From positions 1 through 11,894 of the forward strand of contig PCAH01000015.1 of the NCBI GenBank assembly GCA_002730485.1: 11,894 bases of DNA. The letters are read 5' to 3'. The position numbers and the translations under genes were made by a program. Below are positions 1 through 6,212 of this stretch, one piece after another (position 1 is the stretch's first letter; every line of letters starts with the position of its first letter). This DNA is from Dehalococcoidia bacterium (GTDB lineage Bacteria; Chloroflexota; Dehalococcoidia; UBA3495). The notes under the pieces were generated by a model. That model did not search any database and had not been told where the DNA came from. It saw only the letters and a list, made by a program, of their open reading frames with translations.

Positions 1-75
1 GGACATTTTCGCCAAGGTCGCCACGATCGGGTAAAAATCGATAAGAAAGTGAAGTTTTCGCACTCTTTTCGTCCA

Positions 76-288
76 ATGGGTTCTTTTTTTGCGGTCGTCC
101 GGCACCACTGGTGGGTGCAGCAGTCGCCTGCTCGAGTCGTGGACCACGCGGCGTGTCCCGTATGCTTCGAGGAATGGGGGTGGGAACCTTCAGTGCGACT
201 GCCCTGCGGCCACAGGTTCCACGAGCAGTGCCTCTGGAGATGCGGCTACGGTCTGTGTCCCGTGTGCGGAAACGCGTATCAAGAATAA
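76..288 (+). CDS. RING-H2 finger protein (70 aa from first ATG)
   Basis: This is a small single-domain RING-H2 protein, a fold usually found in E3 ubiquitin ligases, where it binds two zinc ions and recruits an E2 enzyme. The zinc ligands are complete: C27, C30, C44, H46, H49, C52, C61 and C64, with C-x2-C, C-x-H-x2-H-x2-C and C-x2-C spacing. The zinc-binding half is C-terminal, and the ~25 residues before it show no domain. I chose the first in-frame ATG (76). The frame is open back to base 1 without a stop, so the true start may lie left of the window, and a GTG at 49 is also in frame. The stop overlaps the end of the opposing F-box-like gene by 10 bases. Its substrate is unknown, and there is no visible substrate-binding domain, so it may act with a partner. 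Confidence 0.8.
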   Translation: MGSFFAVVRHHWWVQQSPARVVDHAACPVCFEEWGWEPSVRLPCGHRFHEQCLWRCGYGLCPVCGNAYQE

Positions 289-860
289 GGCCTCGCCAGC
301 GTCGTGGCACGGAGTCTTTTGGTGCGCGGCCACATGTCGGTCAGGCGCCGGTGGAAGTGCATGAGGTCGCTCGCCCGCAGGAGCTTTGCCCGGTGCCCCC
401 AGCGCGCGGTCTTGAGGTGCCGCCTTATTTTTTGCATCGTGTGGGGTCCGATTTCGTCCGCCGCCTGTGCTATGGTGAGCAGACGAAGCTCAGGGGCGCG
501 GGAAGACCACGCGCGACAGCGTCCGCATGCGTAGACCCGTGGTCCGTACAGGTGCCGGAACCGCGTGACGGCCCGGACGTACATGCGGGCAGGGAACACG
601 CCCCCGCACCCCCAGCAGCTGCGGGGGCGGCGCGCCATGGGAATGCCGTGCACTACCTTTCGCCAGCTCCAGAGCGCGATTTCCTCCACGTGGCACTGGG
701 GTTCCGTCGTGGGGACGGGCACGTCGCGACATACGGGCGCGGTGGGGACGGAGCCCTCTACAATACCCACCAGCCCGCCGTACTGGCCGCGGTGACCCAT
801 AAAGGGCACAACATGCTCTACCCAGACCTCCCGTGGGACGATCTGCCACGGCGCTGGCAT
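279..860 (-). CDS. F-box-like protein with zinc ribbon (193 aa)
   Basis: F-box proteins bring substrates to SCF ubiquitin ligases through Skp1. Residues 7-46 resemble an F-box: IVPREVWVEHVVPF recalls the LPxEVxxxIxxxL start, and the VCRD near residue 43 recalls the VCKxW end. A zinc ribbon follows, with C82-x2-C85 (CWGCGGVF) and C112-x2-C115 (ACGRC). A helical segment at 122-172 (LLTIAQAADEIG onwards) comes next. The zinc pair followed by a leucine/threonine/alanine stretch recalls the XPA zinc-finger region, but this is a weak resemblance. The ATG at 860 follows a TATA-like stretch shared with the divergent gene at 908; the longer frame to 920 would run through that promoter. A 358-codon antisense frame covers this gene and looks like a GC shadow. 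The F-box assignment is moderate and the overall gene call is good. Confidence 0.72.
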   Translation of the reverse strand: MPAPWQIVPREVWVEHVVPFMGHRGQYGGLVGIVEGSVPTAPVCRDVPVPTTEPQCHVEEIALWSWRKVVHGIPMARRPRSCWGCGGVFPARMYVRAVTRFRHLYGPRVYACGRCRAWSSRAPELRLLTIAQAADEIGPHTMQKIRRHLKTARWGHRAKLLRASDLMHFHRRLTDMWPRTKRLRATTLARPYS

Positions 861-907
861 AAGAGGTTTTCCATAAAATATAAAATGTGGTGTAGAGTGC
901 AAACACG
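861..907. promoter_or_regulatory. Bidirectional TATA-type promoter
   Basis: This 47-base gap between two divergent start codons contains ATAAAATATAAAA at 873-885. Read rightward, TATAAAA (879-885) lies about 23-29 bases before the ATG at 908. Read leftward, TATATTTTA lies about 14-22 bases before the ATG at 860. One nearly symmetrical A/T core can therefore serve both genes. The distances imply very short 5' leaders if TATA-to-start spacing is the usual 25-30 bases. TGTAGAG at 891-897 resembles a TGTAGAAA motif in other gaps of this window. The spacing is seen directly; promoter activity is inferred. Confidence 0.55.
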
Positions 908-1918
908 ATGCTGTCTCCATCGTCTATCATTGACGCGGAAGATTTCGTCGGCCACCGTCTCGTCGGATTCCGCCGCCTGTACAACGCTACCAAGCTTCAC
1001 CCGTCGCTGCAGGGTGGGCGGGGCAAAGGGCGTGGTAGAATATTACGCGTTGGGGAAAGATTTGCAGAAGGCGCAAAGACATGGTTTACAAGAACAAAAG
1101 GCAAAAATAAATCAGTACATCGAGCCACAGAACCTGCAAAAGAAGAGAAAAGCGAATACGAAATCCTTGAAGAAGCCACAGACATAGGTGGCAAAATTAA
1201 AGCAGCAAAGACTGTTATGGCACGCAGAGGGTGGAAATCGCGAAAGTATCCTTGGCTACATACTTACGAGGCATTACTTCAACAAGTGGTCCTCCAAAAC
1301 AGCGACGACAAGATCGCAAAAGCCCTAAAGGAGCAACGCGTAGCGAAACACAATCTCAAAGCAGAGATGGAGGGACAAAAATTAAAGATGCAAGAAGAGC
1401 TAGAATTAACGATGACAAGATCTGCAGAACAAAAGGAAACACTAGATGCCAAAATCAAAAGCTTCGAAACCCTATTGGACGAAAAAACAAGAGAAGTCAA
1501 TAGGCTTTTGGCTACGGACGCTGATCAGAAAGCAGAGATCGAACAGTTGAACAAGGATTTGATAAGTATGACAGAGAATTACGCGAAGATGACAGCGCAG
1601 AAGAAGTCACTCGAAGAACAACTAAAGCGTTTCTTCGATAAGGTTGGCAGGCATACTCAATCAGCAACAGACGACTTCAAAGAATTGCAGACTGTCCTAG
1701 TTGAAACAGAAGAATTCCTCCAAACCCTACCGGATGCGAAGGAGGGAGCCGTTGACCAAAACAATGATCCGATAACAACCGCTGACCCGATGGTCGCCGA
1801 CCACAAAAACCCCTCAGCTCCGCCGATGATCGCCGAAAACCCTCAAGATTCGCCGATGGAGAAAAAATTTCAAGGTTCGTACACGGCCGCCGAAAACGCC
1901 GACGCCAAAAGTAAATAA
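908..1918 (+). CDS. Coiled-coil protein with N-terminal RRLYN module (336 aa)
   Basis: I do not recognise a named family. Residues 6-35 contain an FRRLYNAT motif that is also present, twice, at the start of the protein at 2134. A basic Gly/Arg stretch (35-70) follows. Residues about 133-275 are rich in K, E, Q and L with heptad-like spacing, so a long coiled coil is likely. The tail (285-336) is Pro/Asp/Asn-rich and carries three loose PM-containing repeats (ADPMVAD, APPMIAE, DSPMEKK). The middle of the gene uses A/T-rich codons (AAA, GAA, ACA, AGA), unlike its GC-rich neighbours; lysine and glutamate demand explains only part of this. The stop codon lies inside an AAATAAAA run that could serve as a polyadenylation signal. 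A structural or scaffold role, perhaps in the virion, is a guess. Confidence 0.85.
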   Translation: MLSPSSIIDAEDFVGHRLVGFRRLYNATKLHPSLQGGRGKGRGRILRVGERFAEGAKTWFTRTKGKNKSVHRATEPAKEEKSEYEILEEATDIGGKIKAAKTVMARRGWKSRKYPWLHTYEALLQQVVLQNSDDKIAKALKEQRVAKHNLKAEMEGQKLKMQEELELTMTRSAEQKETLDAKIKSFETLLDEKTREVNRLLATDADQKAEIEQLNKDLISMTENYAKMTAQKKSLEEQLKRFFDKVGRHTQSATDDFKELQTVLVETEEFLQTLPDAKEGAVDQNNDPITTADPMVADHKNPSAPPMIAENPQDSPMEKKFQGSYTAAENADAKSK

Positions 1919-1947
1919 AATTCAGCGGCTCGTGCTGGATCCGGGAG

Positions 1948-1973
1948 CTTTTTTCCAAGCCTTGGGGAAAAAC
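1948..1973. repeat. Imperfect palindrome CTTTTTTCCAAG/CTTGGGGAAAAA
   Basis: A T run, CCAAG, a single C, CTTGG and then GGAAAAA form an imperfect inverted repeat between the stop at 1918 and the ATG at 1981. In RNA it could form a short stem with a very tight loop. It may mark a transcript 3' end, as hairpins do in several giant viruses, or be part of the next promoter. Function is unproven. Confidence 0.3.
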
Positions 1974-1980
1974 ACACAGA

Positions 1981-2103
1981 ATGGTATCACCTGCAATGAA
2001 ATTCGCGGTTGCCGTCAACGTCGCGGGGTACCTCGCGACAATCGGGCTACTCACCACAGTGGTCGTTCACATTGCATCGAATGGTAGACTCGGTGGGACC
2101 TGA
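1981..2103 (+). CDS. Small single-pass membrane peptide (40 aa)
   Basis: The reading frame begins MVSPAMKFAVAV and ends NGRLGGT before TGA. Residues 8-32 are almost entirely hydrophobic (FAVAVNVAGYLATIGLLTTVVV...), long enough for one transmembrane helix. The charged residues are K7 before it and R36 after it. The frame fills the gap between two plus-strand genes and is followed 30 bases later by the next ATG. A second in-frame ATG at residue 6 could also be used. No family is recognised. Small one-helix proteins are common in virion membranes of large DNA viruses, so a membrane role is reasonable. The gene is short enough that chance cannot be excluded, but the clean hydrophobic block argues for it. 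Confidence 0.5.
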   Translation: MVSPAMKFAVAVNVAGYLATIGLLTTVVVHIASNGRLGGT

Positions 2104-2133
2104 TGTAATTATCTAGCGCAATAGAAAAGCACC

Positions 2134-3108
2134 ATGGACGCCCGTCATCTGATCACGGAACTCGAAGGCGGGGGCATGAAAATGCACGCCATGCGCCGCC
2201 TGTACAACTCCATGCTAAGCAACGGTGGTGGTGTTTCCGGAGCGGATTTCATCAAGCAGCTCGAAGCCGGTGACGGTGAGAAGATGCTCGACCTGCGGCG
2301 CACGTACAACGCCCTACGGGGTGGCACTCAAAGTGGTTACGTACCTCAGCCCGACCGGAATTCACGTAACGAAAGATCCGGACCAGTCATACCCGACGAC
2401 CCGGAAGGCAACGCGGCGCGAACCGCGCGAGTCAAAACACGCGAAATGAACGCCGCGGCGGCATCAAAACTGCAGCAGTGGATCAGAAAGCTGAAACGAC
2501 AAGCGAAAACGGATGACGCCGCTGGCGGCGCTGGCGGCGCTGGCGGCGCTGGCGGCGGAGGCAGCGATGCAGGCACCGACGATGAGGGAGGGACGGGGGG
2601 GGACGTGGACAGGTACTACTCGGAAGAGAAAGAGACGGGGGGGGGCGTGGGCGACGGGTACGCCACGGACGAGGAGGACAAGACCGCTCCGGCCGCCGCT
2701 GTGGCCGAGGCCGAGTACTCCAGTGACAACGACGACGAGTACTCCAGTGACAACGACGACGAGGACTCCAGTGACAACGACGACGAGGGCCCTACCGACC
2801 TGACAGACCTGACCGCCGAGGGCAAGTCCCCCCTGCCCGCCGAGGGCAAGTCCCCCCTGCCCGCCGAGGGCTCTCCGGTCGCCGCCGAGGCTGCCGCCGC
2901 CGCCGCCGCCGAGGCTGCCGCCGCCGCCGCCGCCGCCGAGGCTGACGCCGAGGCCGGCGCGGGCGGCGGCGGATCAATAGCGTATGGAAGGGGCCGAAGA
3001 GTGCCAAATCCGGACAGATCGGATCCCCACAATTCGGCAAGGCAGGCCAGACTGGGACAAAGTTTCCAAGGAGGACAGCGGAAAAAGTGGTCCCTATTTA
3101 GCTGGTAA
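2134..3108 (+). CDS. Repeat-rich acidic protein with two RRLYN modules (324 aa)
   Basis: I do not recognise a named family. The N-terminus holds two copies of a ~28-residue module: residues 5-32 (HLITELEGGG then MRRLYNSML) and 38-64 (DFIKQLEAGD then LRRTYNALR). Residues 109-123 (AAASKLQQWIRKLKR) form a basic amphipathic helix resembling an IQ calmodulin-binding motif, though incomplete. Residues 129-285 are low complexity: Gly/Ala runs, three EYSSDNDD units, two AEGKSPLP units and long Ala tracts. The C-terminus is basic and ends KKWSLFSW. PDxxxxxNxARxAR-like motifs occur both before (88-100) and after (293-307) the low-complexity part. The ATG at 2134 has a good eukaryotic context (AGCACCATGG). 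A multivalent scaffold or virion tegument-like protein is possible; this is inference. Confidence 0.85.
   Translation: MDARHLITELEGGGMKMHAMRRLYNSMLSNGGGVSGADFIKQLEAGDGEKMLDLRRTYNALRGGTQSGYVPQPDRNSRNERSGPVIPDDPEGNAARTARVKTREMNAAAASKLQQWIRKLKRQAKTDDAAGGAGGAGGAGGGGSDAGTDDEGGTGGDVDRYYSEEKETGGGVGDGYATDEEDKTAPAAAVAEAEYSSDNDDEYSSDNDDEDSSDNDDEGPTDLTDLTAEGKSPLPAEGKSPLPAEGSPVAAEAAAAAAAEAAAAAAAAEADAEAGAGGGGSIAYGRGRRVPNPDRSDPHNSARQARLGQSFQGGQRKKWSLFSW
2518..2566 (+). repeat. GCTGGCGGC 9-bp tandem repeat
   Basis: About four to five near-perfect copies of GCTGGCGGC lie within the acidic repeat protein and encode a GGA run. The length is a multiple of three, so copy-number change keeps the frame. Confidence 0.8.
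2713..2787 (+). repeat. 24-bp tandem repeat encoding EYSSDNDD
   Basis: Three consecutive 24-bp units start GAGTACTCCAGTGACAACGA; the first two are identical and the third has GAGGAC in place of GAGTAC. Each encodes eight residues (E-Y/D-S-S-D-N-D-D), an acidic serine unit that looks like a casein kinase 2 target (SxxD/E). The near identity at DNA level points to recent duplication. Confidence 0.9.
2815..2877 (+). repeat. 24-bp tandem repeat encoding AEGKSPLP
   Basis: Two identical 24-bp units beginning GCCGAGGGCAAGTCCCCCCT are followed by a partial third (GCCGAGGGC). Each encodes AEGKSPLP, where SP could be phosphorylated by a proline-directed kinase. A long GCC tract (about 2881-2950) follows and encodes poly-Ala with interspersed Glu. 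Confidence 0.9.
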
Positions 3109-3119
3109 AGAACAAAGCC

Positions 3120-4583
3120 ATGGCACAGGTCTTCTCGAGCGTGGACACGGCGACCCTCATCGGGACCACCACCCTCGACCCCATGATCGGCATGGCCTTC
3201 GGGGAGACGGTGAACGTCGAGACCGAAATCGTCACTGCCGACGAGATCATCGAGGAGGACGTGCCTGACGACGACATCCAGCGGGCCGCGCGGAGAGCGC
3301 CGGCGAACGGCATGCTTGCCAACCCCTTCTGTGAGGTGGAGTCGGTCCGATCGGGGCGGCTCATGTACGAGTCCATGGCGTTCCAGTACACGTCGCTGCC
3401 GGTCTGGAACGCGCAGATACGCGTGGCGGAGGAGGACCGGCACGTTCGGTTCGTGGTGTCCCACTACGTAAACGAAAACGACTACGTCAAGCTGGGCGTT
3501 GTGGAAATGTCGCTACGCACCATCGTCCCGAACCCACTGGACAGGACCACGAAGACCTTTAATGCAGACCTCCGCCCGGTCTACGGCTCGCAGTACCCAC
3601 AGGGAAACATCACCGTCACTGTGCGGCGGATACCGATGGGGATTCGCCCGGCGGATCACGTCTTCGACACCGCTGCCCCGGAGGATCATCACGCTCCGCC
3701 GGACTGCTCGCACACGTCGTCGTTCAGCCGCAGCGACGACCCCACCACGTCCGCAACCTTGGCGTCGGGCGACCCCACGTCCCTGTCCGATGGCACCTGC
3801 TCCATGACGAGCAGCGCGCGTAGTGTCGCTACTGATCCCACCTGCTCGGCAAGCTCCGACGTGGCCACGGACGACGGGGAAAGTGAGGCAAGCATCGGAA
3901 GCATAGCTAAATCGATATGCTCGGCCACCTCGTCCGACGTCTCGGTACAGGAGGTAAAAACGTTCGTGGACCAGACCATGGATGCAGTACGCGGACCCGA
4001 AGAACAAGTGGAGTATGAGAAAAATCTCGCAGATCACAAAAATTTCCTTCTCTCCTTACACCCCGGTGTCCTAAGGCTCAATTGGGCTCGCTGGAAAGCG
4101 CGCGGGCTTTACTTCAACAAAAAAGCTCAGCCGGTGCGGCGCCGCGTTCGCCCGCGACCCCGGTACCTTCCTCGGGACACCTGCTCCGAGACAACGACTG
4201 ATCTGGGCATACGCGACAGCAGCATTTACGCGGCTGCGACACAGGACCCCGTCGGAACGCGTGGGACGTGGTACCTCGTTACCATTGTCGGTGCGGGTCC
4301 CCTCATGCTACCGACGCGCGACCGCACTAGCGCACTCCTCAACCGCCTCATGGCGTCGTACCGAAACTGGACCCGAAACCTCATCGCGTGTAGCATTGAA
4401 GCGGAACAGGCGATCGTAGAAAAAGACGCCGCGATCGCAGATCTTCGCCTCGAATGCCAGAACCCCGAACCCGCCGAGCAGACTGCCGCGGTTACTGCTT
4501 TCTGGGACCTTGCGTGGCTTTGCATGCCTATGGAAGAATTCAAGCAAGAGCGACTCAAGCTCTTCGGCATCGGTGAGAAATAG
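3120..4583 (+). CDS. C2-like domain protein (487 aa)
   Basis: Residues about 31-172 follow the order of C2 landmarks: a first strand VETEIVTADEI, a loop insert, NPFCEVE (in place of DPYVKV), SLPVWN (the xNPVWN signature), FVVSHYVNENDYVKLGVVEM (in place of the DxDxxxxDDxIG strand) and a last strand QGNITVTVRR. C2 domains bind phospholipids, often with calcium. Here most calcium-binding aspartates are replaced (N68, H115, N118), so calcium-independent membrane or protein binding is more likely. Residues 195-275 are Ser/Thr/Asp-rich and likely disordered. Residues 295-487 have a basic patch (337-350), a hydrophobic strand (383-396) and an amphipathic helix (424-447) and match nothing I know. The gene begins 11 bases after the previous stop, so they may share a transcript. 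The C2 assignment rests on reading motifs, not on a search. Confidence 0.85.
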   Translation: MAQVFSSVDTATLIGTTTLDPMIGMAFGETVNVETEIVTADEIIEEDVPDDDIQRAARRAPANGMLANPFCEVESVRSGRLMYESMAFQYTSLPVWNAQIRVAEEDRHVRFVVSHYVNENDYVKLGVVEMSLRTIVPNPLDRTTKTFNADLRPVYGSQYPQGNITVTVRRIPMGIRPADHVFDTAAPEDHHAPPDCSHTSSFSRSDDPTTSATLASGDPTSLSDGTCSMTSSARSVATDPTCSASSDVATDDGESEASIGSIAKSICSATSSDVSVQEVKTFVDQTMDAVRGPEEQVEYEKNLADHKNFLLSLHPGVLRLNWARWKARGLYFNKKAQPVRRRVRPRPRYLPRDTCSETTTDLGIRDSSIYAAATQDPVGTRGTWYLVTIVGAGPLMLPTRDRTSALLNRLMASYRNWTRNLIACSIEAEQAIVEKDAAIADLRLECQNPEPAEQTAAVTAFWDLAWLCMPMEEFKQERLKLFGIGEK

Positions 4584-4594
4584 TGGTGTGATCC

Positions 4595-4819
4595 TCACGG
4601 CACGACCACCGCCAGCCCACTGGACGGAAGCACCACCACAAAGACCGCTTCCTCGAGCGGTGGCGGCGTGGATCTCTGCGGGCTCTGCGGGCTCTGCGGG
4701 GAATCTCCTTCGTCGCTGTCTTCCTCGCGGCACGCGCAATGTGTCATGGCGCATCCTAAAAGTATCGCAATCGTCATCGCAAAGATCCACCACAGAAATA
4801 TCACGTTCGATGTCGCCAT
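4595..4819 (-). CDS. Small membrane protein with acidic/SPQ tail (74 aa)
   Basis: The ATG at 4819 lies in a strong context (AAAAAAATGGCG); an upstream in-frame GTG is less likely. Residues 6-24 (VIFLWWIFAMTIAILLGCA) form a signal anchor or transmembrane helix, followed by a CxxxCAC-type cysteine cluster. An acidic stretch (EEDSDEGDS), an SPQSPQSPQ repeat and a Val-rich end follow. The SPQ repeat comes from a short GCGGGCTCT tandem repeat in the DNA (about 4679-4699). It lies tail to tail with the C2-like gene (11-base gap) and head to head with the GNAT-like gene. Two overlapping plus-strand frames here look less protein-like. No family is recognised; an N-in membrane protein with a cytoplasmic or luminal acidic tail is inferred. 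Confidence 0.58.
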   Translation of the reverse strand: MATSNVIFLWWIFAMTIAILLGCAMTHCACREEDSDEGDSPQSPQSPQRSTPPPLEEAVFVVVLPSSGLAVVVP

Positions 4820-4915
4820 TTTTTTTCCCACGCGCCGCTACCCTCGAAACGTGAGAGTCCTGTGGTCGCAGCTGGCGCGACTGTGTAGAAAATATAATGC
4901 GAGACTAAAATCGGA
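4820..4915. promoter_or_regulatory. Divergent promoter region
   Basis: This 96-base gap separates the membrane protein gene (-) and the GNAT-like gene (+). For the plus gene, TGTAGAAAATATAAT at 4884-4898 holds a TATAAT core 18-23 bases before the ATG, preceded directly by the TGTAGAAA motif also seen at 6229-6236 (minus strand) and 11022-11029. For the minus gene only an A run next to the ATG is evident. Promoter activity is inferred from position. Confidence 0.45.
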
Positions 4916-5527
4916 ATGACCCTCGAAGCCTTCCGACGGAGACTCCTCCGGGTCCCCCCCACGGACACCGGGCGGCTCGCTGTCATGCGCGCCGCCGTTT
5001 CCCGAAGGAACCCCGACCTGACCATGGTGATGGACGGCAACTACGATGCCTTCGCGCGACAGTCGCAGACAAAGCTCCACAATCTCACTCTCGCCAAAAC
5101 ATACGTTCGGCTGCAGTCGGCCGACGGCTACGACATATCGGTCGTGGGTTTCGACGACTTGGACGGCGACTCGGTGGAGCTTACGACAGAAACGGTGCCT
5201 TCTCAGCGCCGCAAGGGCTACAACACCTTCATGCGCACAGCGGCCGTGATCATGACGTGTCTTTCTCATAAAAAGCTAGTTTCAGAAATCGCCAACTGGA
5301 TCAGCGCGTACACGATACTGAAGACCTATTGTTGTACTGTGGTTTGGAAAGATCCGTCGCACCCGGCCCTGCGCCGGTTCCACGGCCCCTCCCATCTTTT
5401 TACGACGCCGCTTCGTCCGGGAGAGGCAAAAAGGCTTTCGACGCACGTGCGACAACTCACGATTCGACCGATACAGAAGAACTTCCGCGCCGCTACGCGC
5501 CTGTTCATGACCGCCCCCCTTCCGTAG
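4916..5527 (+). CDS. GNAT-like (N-acetyltransferase fold) protein, 203 aa
   Basis: GNAT enzymes transfer an acetyl group from acetyl-CoA to an amine. Residues 72-138 show the expected order: a strand (YDISVVGF), an acidic turn (DDLDG), a strand ending VELTTETV, then PSQRRKGYNTFMR (97-103, in place of the Q/RxxGxG/A acetyl-CoA pyrophosphate loop), a helix, and SEIANWISAYTILKTY (124-138), resembling the N-x2-A-x2-L-Y element near the active site. The second loop glycine is replaced by asparagine (GYN), so activity is uncertain. The first 60 residues are basic and helical and the last 50 match nothing known. The ATG is the first in frame and follows a TATA box. The next gene starts 47 bases downstream. 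Substrate is unknown; a non-catalytic role is possible. Confidence 0.78.
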   Translation: MTLEAFRRRLLRVPPTDTGRLAVMRAAVSRRNPDLTMVMDGNYDAFARQSQTKLHNLTLAKTYVRLQSADGYDISVVGFDDLDGDSVELTTETVPSQRRKGYNTFMRTAAVIMTCLSHKKLVSEIANWISAYTILKTYCCTVVWKDPSHPALRRFHGPSHLFTTPLRPGEAKRLSTHVRQLTIRPIQKNFRAATRLFMTAPLP

Positions 5528-5541
5528 CAGCTGGTAACCGC

Positions 5542-5551
5542 AAAAATAAAA
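5542..5551 (+). promoter_or_regulatory. TATA-like box before the coiled-coil gene
   Basis: AAAAATAAAA lies 24-33 bases before the ATG at 5575 and 15 bases after the stop of the GNAT-like gene. The embedded AATAAA could also be the polyadenylation signal of that upstream gene, so one element may do both jobs. Confidence 0.4.
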
Positions 5552-5574
5552 CGCGTAGGAAAAGCAATCCTGCA

Positions 5575-6006
5575 ATGCAGAACATACTTGCATGGTGGCA
5601 CGCGGAAGCGTGGCACACCGAAGCCCACGAGCCCCCACTAGAGCGGGTACTGAAATCGATAAATGAGCAGCACCTTGACACCTGCAGGAGACTGCGCGAC
5701 GCAAACCACGCCGTCGAAGCAAGCCGAAATGCGCAGCACGCAATCGAAGACGAAATACGGAAGCATCACCGTGATCGCCTTTCGTCCCTTGATACCGAAA
5801 TCGCCCGACTGTCCAATGAGCGGGACAACCTGCGCAAAGACGAGTCCGCCGCCATGTCGGCGGAAATGCATGCGGATCGAGAGGCCGTGCGAGAGACCTT
5901 GGCCGATGCCGAGTCCCGAACACTCACAGTGCAGAGCCAGTACGACGAGGAGCGCAAAAAGATCGCGGAACTCTACGAGCGGTATGTTCACACAGAGCCA
6001 CAATAG
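5575..6006 (+). CDS. Coiled-coil protein (143 aa)
   Basis: I chose the ATG at 5575. The frame is open further upstream, to 5329, but without a better ATG, and that extension would overlap the GNAT-like gene. The N-terminus (MQNILAWWHAEAWHTEAHE) is aromatic and may be amphipathic. Residues about 22-140 are strongly charged and helical (EDEIRKHHRDRL, DTEIARLSNERDNLRKDE, YDEERKKIAELYERY) with heptad-like Leu/Ile/Ala spacing, so a coiled coil is expected. There is no recognised domain. The 3' end overlaps the opposing membrane protein gene by 19 bases. An oligomeric scaffold or adaptor role is inferred from the coiled coil only. Confidence 0.72.
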   Translation: MQNILAWWHAEAWHTEAHEPPLERVLKSINEQHLDTCRRLRDANHAVEASRNAQHAIEDEIRKHHRDRLSSLDTEIARLSNERDNLRKDESAAMSAEMHADREAVRETLADAESRTLTVQSQYDEERKKIAELYERYVHTEPQ

Positions 6007-6212
6007 CGCCCCACGCGCACCATCACGGCGGCGGCAAGGAGCGCAAACACAAAGAGGCGTCTTCGTACTCCTGCGGAGCGTCTTCGTAACAGATTCTGGT
6101 AGTCGGTGAAGGAGTCATACAGAGGTGTGGGGAGTAATCGGCTAGATAATAGGTAGATACAGCAGGCAGTCGTATACACTATCGCAGCCTGCGCTAGAAT
6201 TCCGCACAACAT
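5988..6212 (-). CDS. Two-helix membrane protein (74 aa)
   Basis: Residues 1-22 (MLCGILAQAAIVYTTACCIYLL) and 53-66 (LFVFALLAAAVMV) are hydrophobic, separated by a polar, arginine-rich loop (NLLRRRSAGVRRR). This suggests a hairpin membrane protein with the loop in the cytoplasm by the positive-inside rule. The ATG at 6212 is the last that keeps both helices and lies opposite the ATG at 6255 across a 42-base gap. The frame stays open upstream to 6938, but that part is antisense to the RING-H2 gene and looks like a shadow. The 3' end overlaps the coiled-coil gene by 19 bases. No family is recognised. The call rests on hydrophobicity and on fit between neighbours. Confidence 0.5.
   Translation of the reverse strand: MLCGILAQAAIVYTTACCIYLLSSRLLPTPLYDSFTDYQNLLRRRSAGVRRRLFVFALLAAAVMVRVGRYCGSV

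Noticed and set aside
1..6. ATGTCC on the minus strand at the left edge, possible start of a gene leaving the window
   Set aside because: Only two codons are visible. The resemblance to the MSEA starts of two other genes is not enough.
111..1187. Long plus-strand frame of 358 codons over the F-box-like gene
   Set aside because: It is antisense to a protein with clear cysteine pairs and a promoter-proximal ATG, runs through the two-way promoter, overlaps the RING and coiled-coil genes, and has no domain.
2616..3464. Minus-strand frame of 282 codons opposite the acidic and C2-like genes
   Set aside because: It is the mirror of the GC-rich repeats (poly-Ala/Ser runs) and crosses the junction of two well-supported genes.
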